The translations under genes were made by a program, and so were the position numbers. This document shows, in pieces, positions 13,696 to 20,586 of a stretch of 20,586 bases of DNA (positions within the stretch are counted from its first letter, which is position 1; each line of letters opens with the position of its first letter). Origin of the DNA: Pseudomonadota bacterium (lineage in GTDB: Bacteria; Pseudomonadota; Gammaproteobacteria; Burkholderiales; Burkholderiaceae); assembly GCA_021783435.1 (NCBI GenBank), contig JAJXUC010000060.1, positions 1 through 20,586 of the forward strand. The letters run 5' to 3'. The notes under the pieces are model-generated. The model was not told where the DNA came from. It was given only the letters and a program-made list of their open reading frames with translations, and did no database searches.

Positions 13696-14214
13696 ATGGC
13701 ACGCAGCAGCCTGATTGAATTCCAGAGCCAGCTCGCATCGCGTCTGCAGGCGGCGCAGTTGACACAGAGCGAGTCACGCTGGCTGGCCGTGGTCGCTGGC
13801 CAGCAGCGCATCTTGTTGCCCTTGGTGCAAGCGGGTGAAATCTCGGCTTACGAGTCGCCCATGCCTTTGCCACATGGACGGGCCTGGTTCGCCGGCCTGG
13901 TTAATTTGCGTGGCGTGTTGAGCGGCGTCATCGACCTCGCGGCTTTTTTGGGTGCACGCCCCACCAGCAGCCCACGCAGCAATGCCCAAAACCGGTACAT
14001 CCAGTTCGCACCCCAACTGGAAATCAACGCCGTGCTGCTGGTCGATCAACTTGCCGGCTTGCGCACACCCGGACAATTTGTCAGGGACGAGCACGCGCCT
14101 GCAGCCCCAGAACCTTGGCTCGGCCCGGGACTGCTCGACACTTCGGGGTTGACCTGGCGCGAACTCAACCTGGCCTTGTTGGCTGATGACCCCGAATTTC
14201 TTGCCGTCGTCTAG
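13696..14214 (+). CDS. pilI: CheW-like coupling protein PilI
   Basis: This 172-residue protein is of the CheW-domain type. PilI bridges the receptor PilJ and the kinase PilL/ChpA at the inner-membrane array. An N-terminal lead of about 25 residues (SLIEFQSQLASRLQ) precedes the CheW fold, which contains WLAVVAGQQRILLPLVQAGE, the Pro-rich segment ESPMPLPHGRAWFAGLVNLR (a characteristic GLVNLRG turn at about 67-73), GVIDLAAFLG, and the terminal TWRELNLALLADDPEFLAVV typical of PilI. The start ATG 13696 is the first sensible one after pilH. The order pilG-pilH-pilI-pilJ matches the Pseudomonas cluster. Confidence 0.92.
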   Translation: MARSSLIEFQSQLASRLQAAQLTQSESRWLAVVAGQQRILLPLVQAGEISAYESPMPLPHGRAWFAGLVNLRGVLSGVIDLAAFLGARPTSSPRSNAQNRYIQFAPQLEINAVLLVDQLAGLRTPGQFVRDEHAPAAPEPWLGPGLLDTSGLTWRELNLALLADDPEFLAVV

Positions 14215-14315
14215 TGCGAGCGGTTGCCCATCGCGCTGAGGCACCAACCGCCACTGACACTGCCTGACTGCCTTCCCTGCTCAAATTCCACACTAGACGT
14301 CACGCCGGAGTTCCC

Positions 14316-16487
14316 ATGGCCCTGTTTCCCCTGTTCGGTTCCAAAAACCCCCTCGAGGTCCCCACGGCCATCGCCGAATCCAGCGTCTCTGTCTCGTCGA
14401 CAGTCCAAATGGATCAGGACGCGCAAGAACAGCGCCCACAGCAAGAGGTGCAAAACGCACTTCCCTTGATCGGCCACCTGCCCTTGCCCCAGCAGCAGCG
14501 TGTGCTGGTTCTGCTGCTTATCGTCGCCGTGGTCCTGATCGCGCTGGGTTTGACCGTGACGCTGCGCGTAGCAGCCAGTTCTGCCAAGTTACTGGATACC
14601 ACCGGCGACGCCATGATGCAGTCGCAGCTTGTTGCCAAGTCCATCAGTGCCTCCTTGCTGGGCTCGGAGAGCTCCTTCGGTGAGCTCAAAACGGGCGCCA
14701 ATGCCCTGAGCCGCGATGTCCAAGCGCTGGGCGGTGGCAATGCAGCGGCCAATTCCGATCTGGCCGCGATTCAACCCCTGGTCGACGGGATGGTGAAAAA
14801 CGCGCTGTCCGTGGTCAAGCTTGAACCGGTGCTGACACAAACGAACAAGTCCTTGCGCACTGTGAACCGGCAGTCCGACAGTCTGCTTGAAACAACCGAA
14901 ACGATCTCATCGCTGATGCTGCAGGAAAACGCGCCCGCAGCCAACATCGCAGCGGCCACGCAACTCAATATGCTGACCCAGCGCATCGGCAAGTCGGCAA
15001 ACGAGTTTCTGTCCTTCGAAGGCGTCAGTCCCGAGGCTGTCTTTGCGCTCGGCAAGGATCTGAACACCTTCAATGACTTGTCCAAAGGACTGCTTGATGG
15101 CGACCCTAATCTCCAACTGACCGCAGCCAAAAGCGCGCAACTGCGCGCCCAGTTGCAAAACCTGGTGAAAAGTTTCAGTGAAACCCGCCAGCTCACCACC
15201 GGCATCCTGTCCAATCTGCAGGGTCTGAGCAGCGCGCGCGTTGCGCAAGCATCGGTGGTGAAGGACTCGGTACCGTTGCTGGCTAAGTTGCAGGCCTTGC
15301 AAAGCAACTACGCGTCACATGCCGGCGTGAGTACACCCGCTCTGTTATTCCTGGTCGCCATGGGGGGGCTGGCGTTGTTGGCACTGGCTGGTTTAGCCAG
15401 GTTGTACGTGCAGGAAACACGCCAGCGTGCGGATCAGTCCGAGATGCAACGTCATCTTGCCGAACGCCAGGAACTCGATGCCCGCCGAACCAACGAGGCC
15501 AACCAGTCGGCCATTTTGCGATTGATGAACGAGTTGCAGAACGTTGCCGAGGGCGACCTGACCCAACAGGCCACGGTGACCGAGGACATCACCGGGGCCA
15601 TTGCCGACTCGGTGAACTACACCGTGGAGGAGTTGCGCAATCTGGTGTCGCAAGTGCAATCCACCGCCGACCAGGTGAGCTACGCCTCCTCGAAGGCGCA
15701 AACCACGTCCGGCAACCTGCTCAAGTCATCCGAGCAGCAACTGGTGGAAATTCGTGAAACCGGCCAGTCGGTGCTGGAAATGGCCGAACGCATCAATGCG
15801 GTCTCGGCTCAGGCGCAGCAGTCGTCCGACGTGGCTCGTCAGTCACTCTCGGCCGCCGAACAGGGCCTGCAGGCGGTGCGCAATTCGATCGACGGCATGA
15901 ACGCCATCCGCACCCAGATCCAGGACACCTCCAAGCGCATCAAGCGCCTGGGCGAATCCTCACAGGAAATCGGCGAAATCACCGAGTTGATTTCCGACCT
16001 GACGGAGCAGACCAACGTCCTGGCGCTGAATGCCGCCATTCAAGCCGCTTCAGCAGGTGATGCCGGCCGCGGTTTCTCAGTCGTGGCCGAGGAAGTGCAG
16101 CGCCTCGCCGAGCGCTCCGCCGAAGCCGCGAAACAGATCTCGGCGCTGGTGCGCGCGATTCAGACCGACACGCAAGACGCCGTTGCCGCCATGGAAAAAA
16201 GTACGCAAGGCGTGGTGGAAGGCGCCAAGCTCTCGGACAACGCCGGCACGGCGCTGACCGAAATCGACCGCGTGTCGCGCCAGCTCGCCGAGCTGATTCA
16301 GCGCATTTCCGAGCAGACCTTCACCGAAGCGCAGTCGGCCAACAAGGTTGCGGGCAACATCCAGCACATCTTCGCCGTGACCGAGCAGACCAGCCAAGGC
16401 ACGCGCTCCACTGCCGACCTGGTCGGCGAACTGGCACGCGTGGCCGAGGCGCTGCGCGAGTCCGTGTCGCGTTTCAAGATCGCCTGA
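14316..16487 (+). CDS. pilJ: Twitching motility chemoreceptor PilJ
   Basis: This 723-residue methyl-accepting chemotaxis protein sits in the inner membrane and feeds PilI/PilL. The ATG has GGAG five bases upstream (14307-14310). A cytoplasmic N-terminal stretch of about 60 residues is followed by TM1 (about 63-85, [19 protein letters not shown]), a periplasmic domain of about 250 residues with two similar PilJ-type helical segments, and TM2 (about 341-364, [20 protein letters not shown]). Then come a HAMP-like helix and the signalling domain. The signalling tip [20 protein letters not shown] and [15 protein letters not shown] (about 560-598) are near-canonical. It ends without the pentapeptide tether used by CheR/CheB in some receptors. 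The next gene is the kinase, 64 bases on, with no pilK methyltransferase between. Confidence 0.94.
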   Translation: MALFPLFGSKNPLEVPTAIAESSVSVSSTVQMDQDAQEQRPQQEVQNALPLIGHLPLPQQQRVLVLLLIVAVVLIALGLTVTLRVAASSAKLLDTTGDAMMQSQLVAKSISASLLGSESSFGELKTGANALSRDVQALGGGNAAANSDLAAIQPLVDGMVKNALSVVKLEPVLTQTNKSLRTVNRQSDSLLETTETISSLMLQENAPAANIAAATQLNMLTQRIGKSANEFLSFEGVSPEAVFALGKDLNTFNDLSKGLLDGDPNLQLTAAKSAQLRAQLQNLVKSFSETRQLTTGILSNLQGLSSARVAQASVVKDSVPLLAKLQALQSNYASHAGVSTPALLFLVAMGGLALLALAGLARLYVQETRQRADQSEMQRHLAERQELDARRTNEANQSAILRLMNELQNVAEGDLTQQATVTEDITGAIADSVNYTVEELRNLVSQVQSTADQVSYASSKAQTTSGNLLKSSEQQLVEIRETGQSVLEMAERINAVSAQAQQSSDVARQSLSAAEQGLQAVRNSIDGMNAIRTQIQDTSKRIKRLGESSQEIGEITELISDLTEQTNVLALNAAIQAASAGDAGRGFSVVAEEVQRLAERSAEAAKQISALVRAIQTDTQDAVAAMEKSTQGVVEGAKLSDNAGTALTEIDRVSRQLAELIQRISEQTFTEAQSANKVAGNIQHIFAVTEQTSQGTRSTADLVGELARVAEALRESVSRFKIA

Positions 16488-16551
16488 TGCCCCACATTCC
16501 GGGCACCCATTCCGACCCGTCCAACGATCTCCTTCCTGCGCGCCCCAAGGC

Positions 16552-19500
16552 ATGAACCTCGCTGTCTCGACACCGCTTTCCACCACGCAGCTGGATCCCG
16601 GACCGCTGGTCTGGGTGATCGAGCAAGTGCGCGAGAACCTGCTCGCCGCGCAAGCCGCATTGCGCAAGCAAATGCAATGGCGCAGTCCGGCACAGGGTGA
16701 CGACGCCCAGCCCGCGGCGGGTTATCTGCTGCAGGCGCGCCACCAGGTGCATCAGGCCGCCGGGGCCATCGATCTGCTCGGCTACTTCTCGGCAGCGCGG
16801 CTAGCCCTGGCGACGGAACGGGTGCTCGCACGGTTCATCGAGCAACCGGCCGGCTTCGACACCTCGGCCCAGAGCACGCTCGAATCCGGCTTGTACGCCC
16901 TTCTCGATTACCTCGAGGCTCAGCGCAGCGGCAAGCTGGAGCCTGCGCTCAAGTTGTTCAAACAGTACCACGCCCTGACGGAACTGGCGGGTGGCGAGAT
17001 TGCCCATCCGGCCGATCTTTGGGACATCGACTGGACCTGGCCCGATCTGCCAGACGACACAGCACCGAGCCCCAGACTGCACCCTGACGACCGTGGCAAC
17101 TATGAGCGTGCCCTGCTGGATCTGTTGCGCCAGCGCGACCTGCCCCTGACGGGACGCGCGCTGCAATCCGTGGCGCAACGCGCTACGGCAAGTGCCAGTG
17201 GACACGAACGTGTCCTGTGGTGGCTGGCTGACGGCTTTTTCGAAGCCTTGGCCCTGGGCCTGCTGCCTGTGGACCTGTATGCCAAGCGCTTGTGCAACCG
17301 GCTCAATCTGCAGCTCAAGAGTGTCATGGCCGGGCAACAGCAACCCTCCAGGCGCCTCGCCCATGAACTGCTCTTTTTCTGCAGTCAGGCCCTGGCGAAG
17401 GCACATGCGCAAGGCATACAAGTCGAAACACTGGGCGCGATTCAAACCCGCATGCATCTCCCTGTTGCGGTTGTCGTGGATTACCAGCGCACTTACTTCG
17501 GCCTGCTCGATCCGTCACTCATCCAACAGGTGCGCAAGCGCATCGGCCTGGTCAAGGAAGGCTGGTCGCAACTCGGTAACGACGATTTCACCCGTGTTGG
17601 CAAGTTGGTGGAAGGCACCCATTTGCTCGGACAGGCTCTCCGCGAGATCTCCCCGGGTGCCGAATCCCTCACCGCAGCCATCGAGCACATGGTGCGAGCC
17701 GTCTCTGAGCGGCGTGACCTGTTGACCCCGGAGCGCGTGCTCGAAGTGGCTACGGCCCTGCTGTTCCTGGAGGCATCGTTCGACCATTTCCAGGCCGACG
17801 ATGCGGAATTCCTGTTGCGTGCCAGCGAGCTTGCCCGCCGACTCGACCGTAGTGCCGAAGGCGTGGCCGCCGGCACTTTTGCACCGTGGATGGAAGAGCT
17901 CTACCGCAAGTCGTCTGAGAGCCAGACGATGGGAACGGTGGTGCAGGAGTTACGCCACGACATGAGTACTGTCGAGCGCTTGCTCGATGCCTATTTCCGC
18001 GATCCGGCCACCCAGTCGGAACTCGCGCCCGTACCCAAGCTTCTGGCGCAAATGCGAGGGGTGCTGTCCGTGCTCGGCATGGACGTTGCCGCCCAAGCAC
18101 TGGGGCATATTCGCCAGACGGTTGAAAACCTCCTGCTCAGTCCTCCTGACGAGCACCAGGCCCGCGAACCACGAGGTTTGTTCGATCGCCTCGCCGGGAA
18201 CATCGGCACCCTGGGTTTTCTGATCGACATGCTGGTGTACCAACCCGAACTGGCGAAATCGCTGTTCAGTTTCGACGCACAAAGCGGCGAATTGCGCGCT
18301 ATCGTTCCCAGCACGCCGCACACCGCACCACCCAGTACCCATCAGGATCTGCAACACCAGGCGACGCAACTTGCCGACGCCCTTGACCACGGGCTCGACC
18401 CTGTCCAAGCTGCCGGCCAGTTCGAGCGCCTGCGCATGGAGGCCGCGCTGGCGCAAGAAAGCACTTTGTCGGCCAAGCTCGTGCAGGCACGCGAATTGCT
18501 CGGCGCGGGACAGGATGTCTCGGCTGCAGCAGCGTTGCTGCGCAGCCCACGGGCGCAAGACGCCGATGCCGCCGCCCCCGCTCGACTGGCTGCGCCGGTT
18601 GCAGCGGCCGCTGCCGCCACCGCTGCGACCGACACCCCGGTCGCACCAAGCTTCGACGCGCCCACAGAGCCGGGCGGGACAGACGAGGAAGATGACCTGC
18701 TCGACATCTTTCTCGAAGAGGCTGATGAAGTCATCGCCGCGGGCCAGATCGGCGTGGCCCAGCTCTCCACCAACCCATCCGACGACAGCACGCTCACCGC
18801 CGTGCGCCGAGCCTTCCACACACTCAAGGGCAGCTCGCGCATGGTTGCGCTCACGGACTTCGGTGAAGCCGCGTGGGCGCTGGAACAGGTTTTCAATCAA
18901 CTGCTGGCCGAGCAAAGGCCCATCACGCCTCCCGCGCTGCAACTCGCACAGCACACCTTGGCCGAGCTCGACGCTTGGACCCGTGCCCTGCGCATGGGCA
19001 CGGCGGCCCAGCATTCGAGCGACGCCATCTGCGCCGCGGCGCGTCGTCTGCGCGGTCTGCCCACGGAAGACATCGCCGCTGCAGCACTACCGGCAGCGCC
19101 AGCCGCCAGCGTTGCAAGCGCGGTGGCATCTCAGGCACAAGCCCTCGAGAGCGAGTTTCCAGATCCCGACTTTGTCGACACCTGGTCGACAGGGCTGCCT
19201 CCCGTTGTCGAAGAGGATGACGCTGCCGAAAACCTGGTTGCGGCTCGGGCGCCGATACCCGCCACCGAGGCGAATGGCGTCGACGCAGAGCCCGCAAGCT
19301 TCGAGCTGACGCCATGGACCGCGTCCGACCAGCCGGAGCAGCCAACCGTCGACATTGCCCTACAGCTGCAACCCCCTGACTTCCCGGCTCTCGATCTGCA
19401 TCTGCCTGACGTCGCATTGCTCGATCTTGACTTCACGCCCAAGGCTGCCGAAGCCCCGGCGTCTGCGGATCCTGCCGCCGACGGTATGCCTGCGAGCACC

Positions 19501-20586
19501 ACGCCTGCAGACGAGACCTCTGGCATGGTCGACATGCAAGAACTCGATGCGCAGGCCTTCGACCGGCTATTCCCTGACGCGCCCGGCTTCGATGCCCAGC
19601 CCTCGGCCTCTGCCTCGCAGGGGGCGCATACGCCCCTGGATCTGGTCGCGCCGCAAGCATCGACCTTCATCCATCGGCCTGACGCAGCTGGCAAAGCCGT
19701 CGACATGTCCGGCACCGACGACGAGGAGCCGCACGAGACGGAGCAGACCGCGCTCCACACGGCGCAGCCAGTGCCACCGCTGCATGCCCACCCTGCAACG
19801 GATGCGCCGCTGGCGCAGGTCTACACGCTCGATGTGCATCGCCCCGCCCTCCAGACTCCCGACGAAAACATCAAGGTCGTCGGCGATCTGCGCATCCCCA
19901 TCCCGCTCTACACCATCTATTTGAACGAGGCCGACGAACTGGTCCGTCGACTCGGTGCCGACATTGCCGCCTGGTCATTGCAGCCATCCAATCCGGTGGC
20001 TGAGGAAGTCACCGCCCTTGCCCACCAACTGCGTGGCAGTTCTCGTACCGTAGGCCTGCAGAGCGTCGGGCAACTGGCCGAGCAGATGGAAGAGGCGCTG
20101 CGTTTGCAGCACGGCCGCCCTGCCGCACTCGAATCGGCGGACGTCGACCTGCTGGTTCAAGCCACCGAAGAAATTCGCCGCCTGCTGCACCAATTCGCTG
20201 CAGGTTTCCTGCGCCCAGCCCAGCCAGACATGGTCGAGGCGCTGCAAGCGCTGGTGCACCGTATGCAGCATCTGGGTGCCCAACCCCAGATTGACGCGCC
20301 GGAAACCGGCATGGCGCACAGCGGCCATGGTGTGGAAGACACCGACAGCACCGCGTACGTCGATGCCGAGCCGATCGTGGTGGTGACAAAGCATGCTGGC
20401 GAGTCGGCGCCGATTGCGGCAAGCGAGCTTGCCCAAGCCCTGGAGGAGATGGGCAGCGCAGTTGCGCCCGTGGCCCCGTCCGAAAGCACGATGGCTGCCG
20501 CTGCCGACCCGACCCTGCGTGACAGCATCGACACCGAGCTTTTCCCCATCTTTGAGGACGAGGCTTCCGAGTTACTGCCCGGACTC
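16552..20586 (+). CDS. pilL: Hybrid chemotaxis kinase PilL/ChpA, N-terminal part (runs off the window)
   Basis: The frame is open for 1345 codons from ATG 16552 to the window edge with no stop, so the C-terminal kinase is missing from view. It is the CheA-type hub of the pilus chemosensory system (ChpA in Pseudomonas). Residues about 1-600 are alpha-helical and resemble the FimL-like N-terminus of ChpA, including KLVEGTHLLGQALREI. HPt1 is at about 712-820, with EDDLLDIFLEEADEVI and His756 in AFHTLKGSSRM. HPt2 is at about 1116-1225, with TIYLNEADELVRRLG and His1158 in LAHQLRGSSRT. A third HPt begins near 1326 (TELFPIFEDEASELL). Between them lie long Ala/Pro/Asp-rich linkers, at about 680-710 and 840-1110. 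HPt domains accept or relay phosphate; a ChpA-like protein would also carry a CheA core and a receiver further on, which I cannot see. pilL is the more usual name outside Pseudomonas. Confidence 0.9.
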   Translation, partial: MNLAVSTPLSTTQLDPGPLVWVIEQVRENLLAAQAALRKQMQWRSPAQGDDAQPAAGYLLQARHQVHQAAGAIDLLGYFSAARLALATERVLARFIEQPAGFDTSAQSTLESGLYALLDYLEAQRSGKLEPALKLFKQYHALTELAGGEIAHPADLWDIDWTWPDLPDDTAPSPRLHPDDRGNYERALLDLLRQRDLPLTGRALQSVAQRATASASGHERVLWWLADGFFEALALGLLPVDLYAKRLCNRLNLQLKSVMAGQQQPSRRLAHELLFFCSQALAKAHAQGIQVETLGAIQTRMHLPVAVVVDYQRTYFGLLDPSLIQQVRKRIGLVKEGWSQLGNDDFTRVGKLVEGTHLLGQALREISPGAESLTAAIEHMVRAVSERRDLLTPERVLEVATALLFLEASFDHFQADDAEFLLRASELARRLDRSAEGVAAGTFAPWMEELYRKSSESQTMGTVVQELRHDMSTVERLLDAYFRDPATQSELAPVPKLLAQMRGVLSVLGMDVAAQALGHIRQTVENLLLSPPDEHQAREPRGLFDRLAGNIGTLGFLIDMLVYQPELAKSLFSFDAQSGELRAIVPSTPHTAPPSTHQDLQHQATQLADALDHGLDPVQAAGQFERLRMEAALAQESTLSAKLVQARELLGAGQDVSAAAALLRSPRAQDADAAAPARLAAPVAAAAAATAATDTPVAPSFDAPTEPGGTDEEDDLLDIFLEEADEVIAAGQIGVAQLSTNPSDDSTLTAVRRAFHTLKGSSRMVALTDFGEAAWALEQVFNQLLAEQRPITPPALQLAQHTLAELDAWTRALRMGTAAQHSSDAICAAARRLRGLPTEDIAAAALPAAPAASVASAVASQAQALESEFPDPDFVDTWSTGLPPVVEEDDAAENLVAARAPIPATEANGVDAEPASFELTPWTASDQPEQPTVDIALQLQPPDFPALDLHLPDVALLDLDFTPKAAEAPASADPAADGMPASTTPADETSGMVDMQELDAQAFDRLFPDAPGFDAQPSASASQGAHTPLDLVAPQASTFIHRPDAAGKAVDMSGTDDEEPHETEQTALHTAQPVPPLHAHPATDAPLAQVYTLDVHRPALQTPDENIKVVGDLRIPIPLYTIYLNEADELVRRLGADIAAWSLQPSNPVAEEVTALAHQLRGSSRTVGLQSVGQLAEQMEEALRLQHGRPAALESADVDLLVQATEEIRRLLHQFAAGFLRPAQPDMVEALQALVHRMQHLGAQPQIDAPETGMAHSGHGVEDTDSTAYVDAEPIVVVTKHAGESAPIAASELAQALEEMGSAVAPVAPSESTMAAAADPTLRDSIDTELFPIFEDEASELLPGL

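Noticed and set aside
17950..19014. Minus-strand open frame of 354 codons
   Set aside because: It is antisense to the PilL coding frame, which carries HPt motifs throughout. No domain is visible in the antisense product.

Overview
The window looks like chromosomal DNA of a high-GC betaproteobacterium of the order Burkholderiales. The aroE-mtgA pair, the thiD/hemL block next to a rubredoxin, and a pilGHIJ-pilL chemosensory cluster support this. A sulfur-oxidising genus such as Thiomonas would also fit the periplasmic DsrE-like proteins, but the genus is inference and was not tested by database search.

Region 1 (about 1-4040) is accessory-looking. It holds a frameshifted, truncated NERD-domain pseudogene on the minus strand, GGGGAC...CCC-type repeat remnants, and roughly 590 bases with no supportable gene. 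Then come three plus-strand genes that form the most unusual unit of the window: a secreted DsrE-like protein, an AT-richer outer-membrane porin of OprP/OprO type, and a second secreted DsrE-like protein. Two clear inverted repeats lie in the 278-base gap before the porin, one of them ending two bases before its ribosome binding site. A terminator-like hairpin follows the second DsrE gene.

Region 2 (4041-10248) is an ordinary plus-strand housekeeping run. It encodes a two-CBS-domain protein, a YqiA-type esterase, an RNase II/R-type exoribonuclease with an acidic tail, a TonB-like protein, shikimate dehydrogenase (aroE, overlapping the TonB-like gene by ATGA) and the monofunctional peptidoglycan glycosyltransferase mtgA.

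Region 3 (10266-12490) is on the minus strand. A divergent ThiD-like kinase gene lies upstream of hemL (glutamate-1-semialdehyde aminomutase), and hemL converges on mtgA with a 17-base gap.

Region 4 (12618-20586) is on the plus strand. A rubredoxin is followed by the type IV pilus (twitching) chemosensory system: pilG and pilH response regulators, the CheW-like pilI, the chemoreceptor pilJ, and the first 1345 codons of the hybrid CheA kinase pilL/chpA, which runs off the window end. PilJ would sense a signal, PilI would couple it to PilL, the HPt domains of PilL would pass phosphate to PilG and PilH, and these would set pilus extension and retraction. No pilK methyltransferase gene lies between pilJ and pilL. 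No tRNA, rRNA, CRISPR array or complete insertion sequence was seen.
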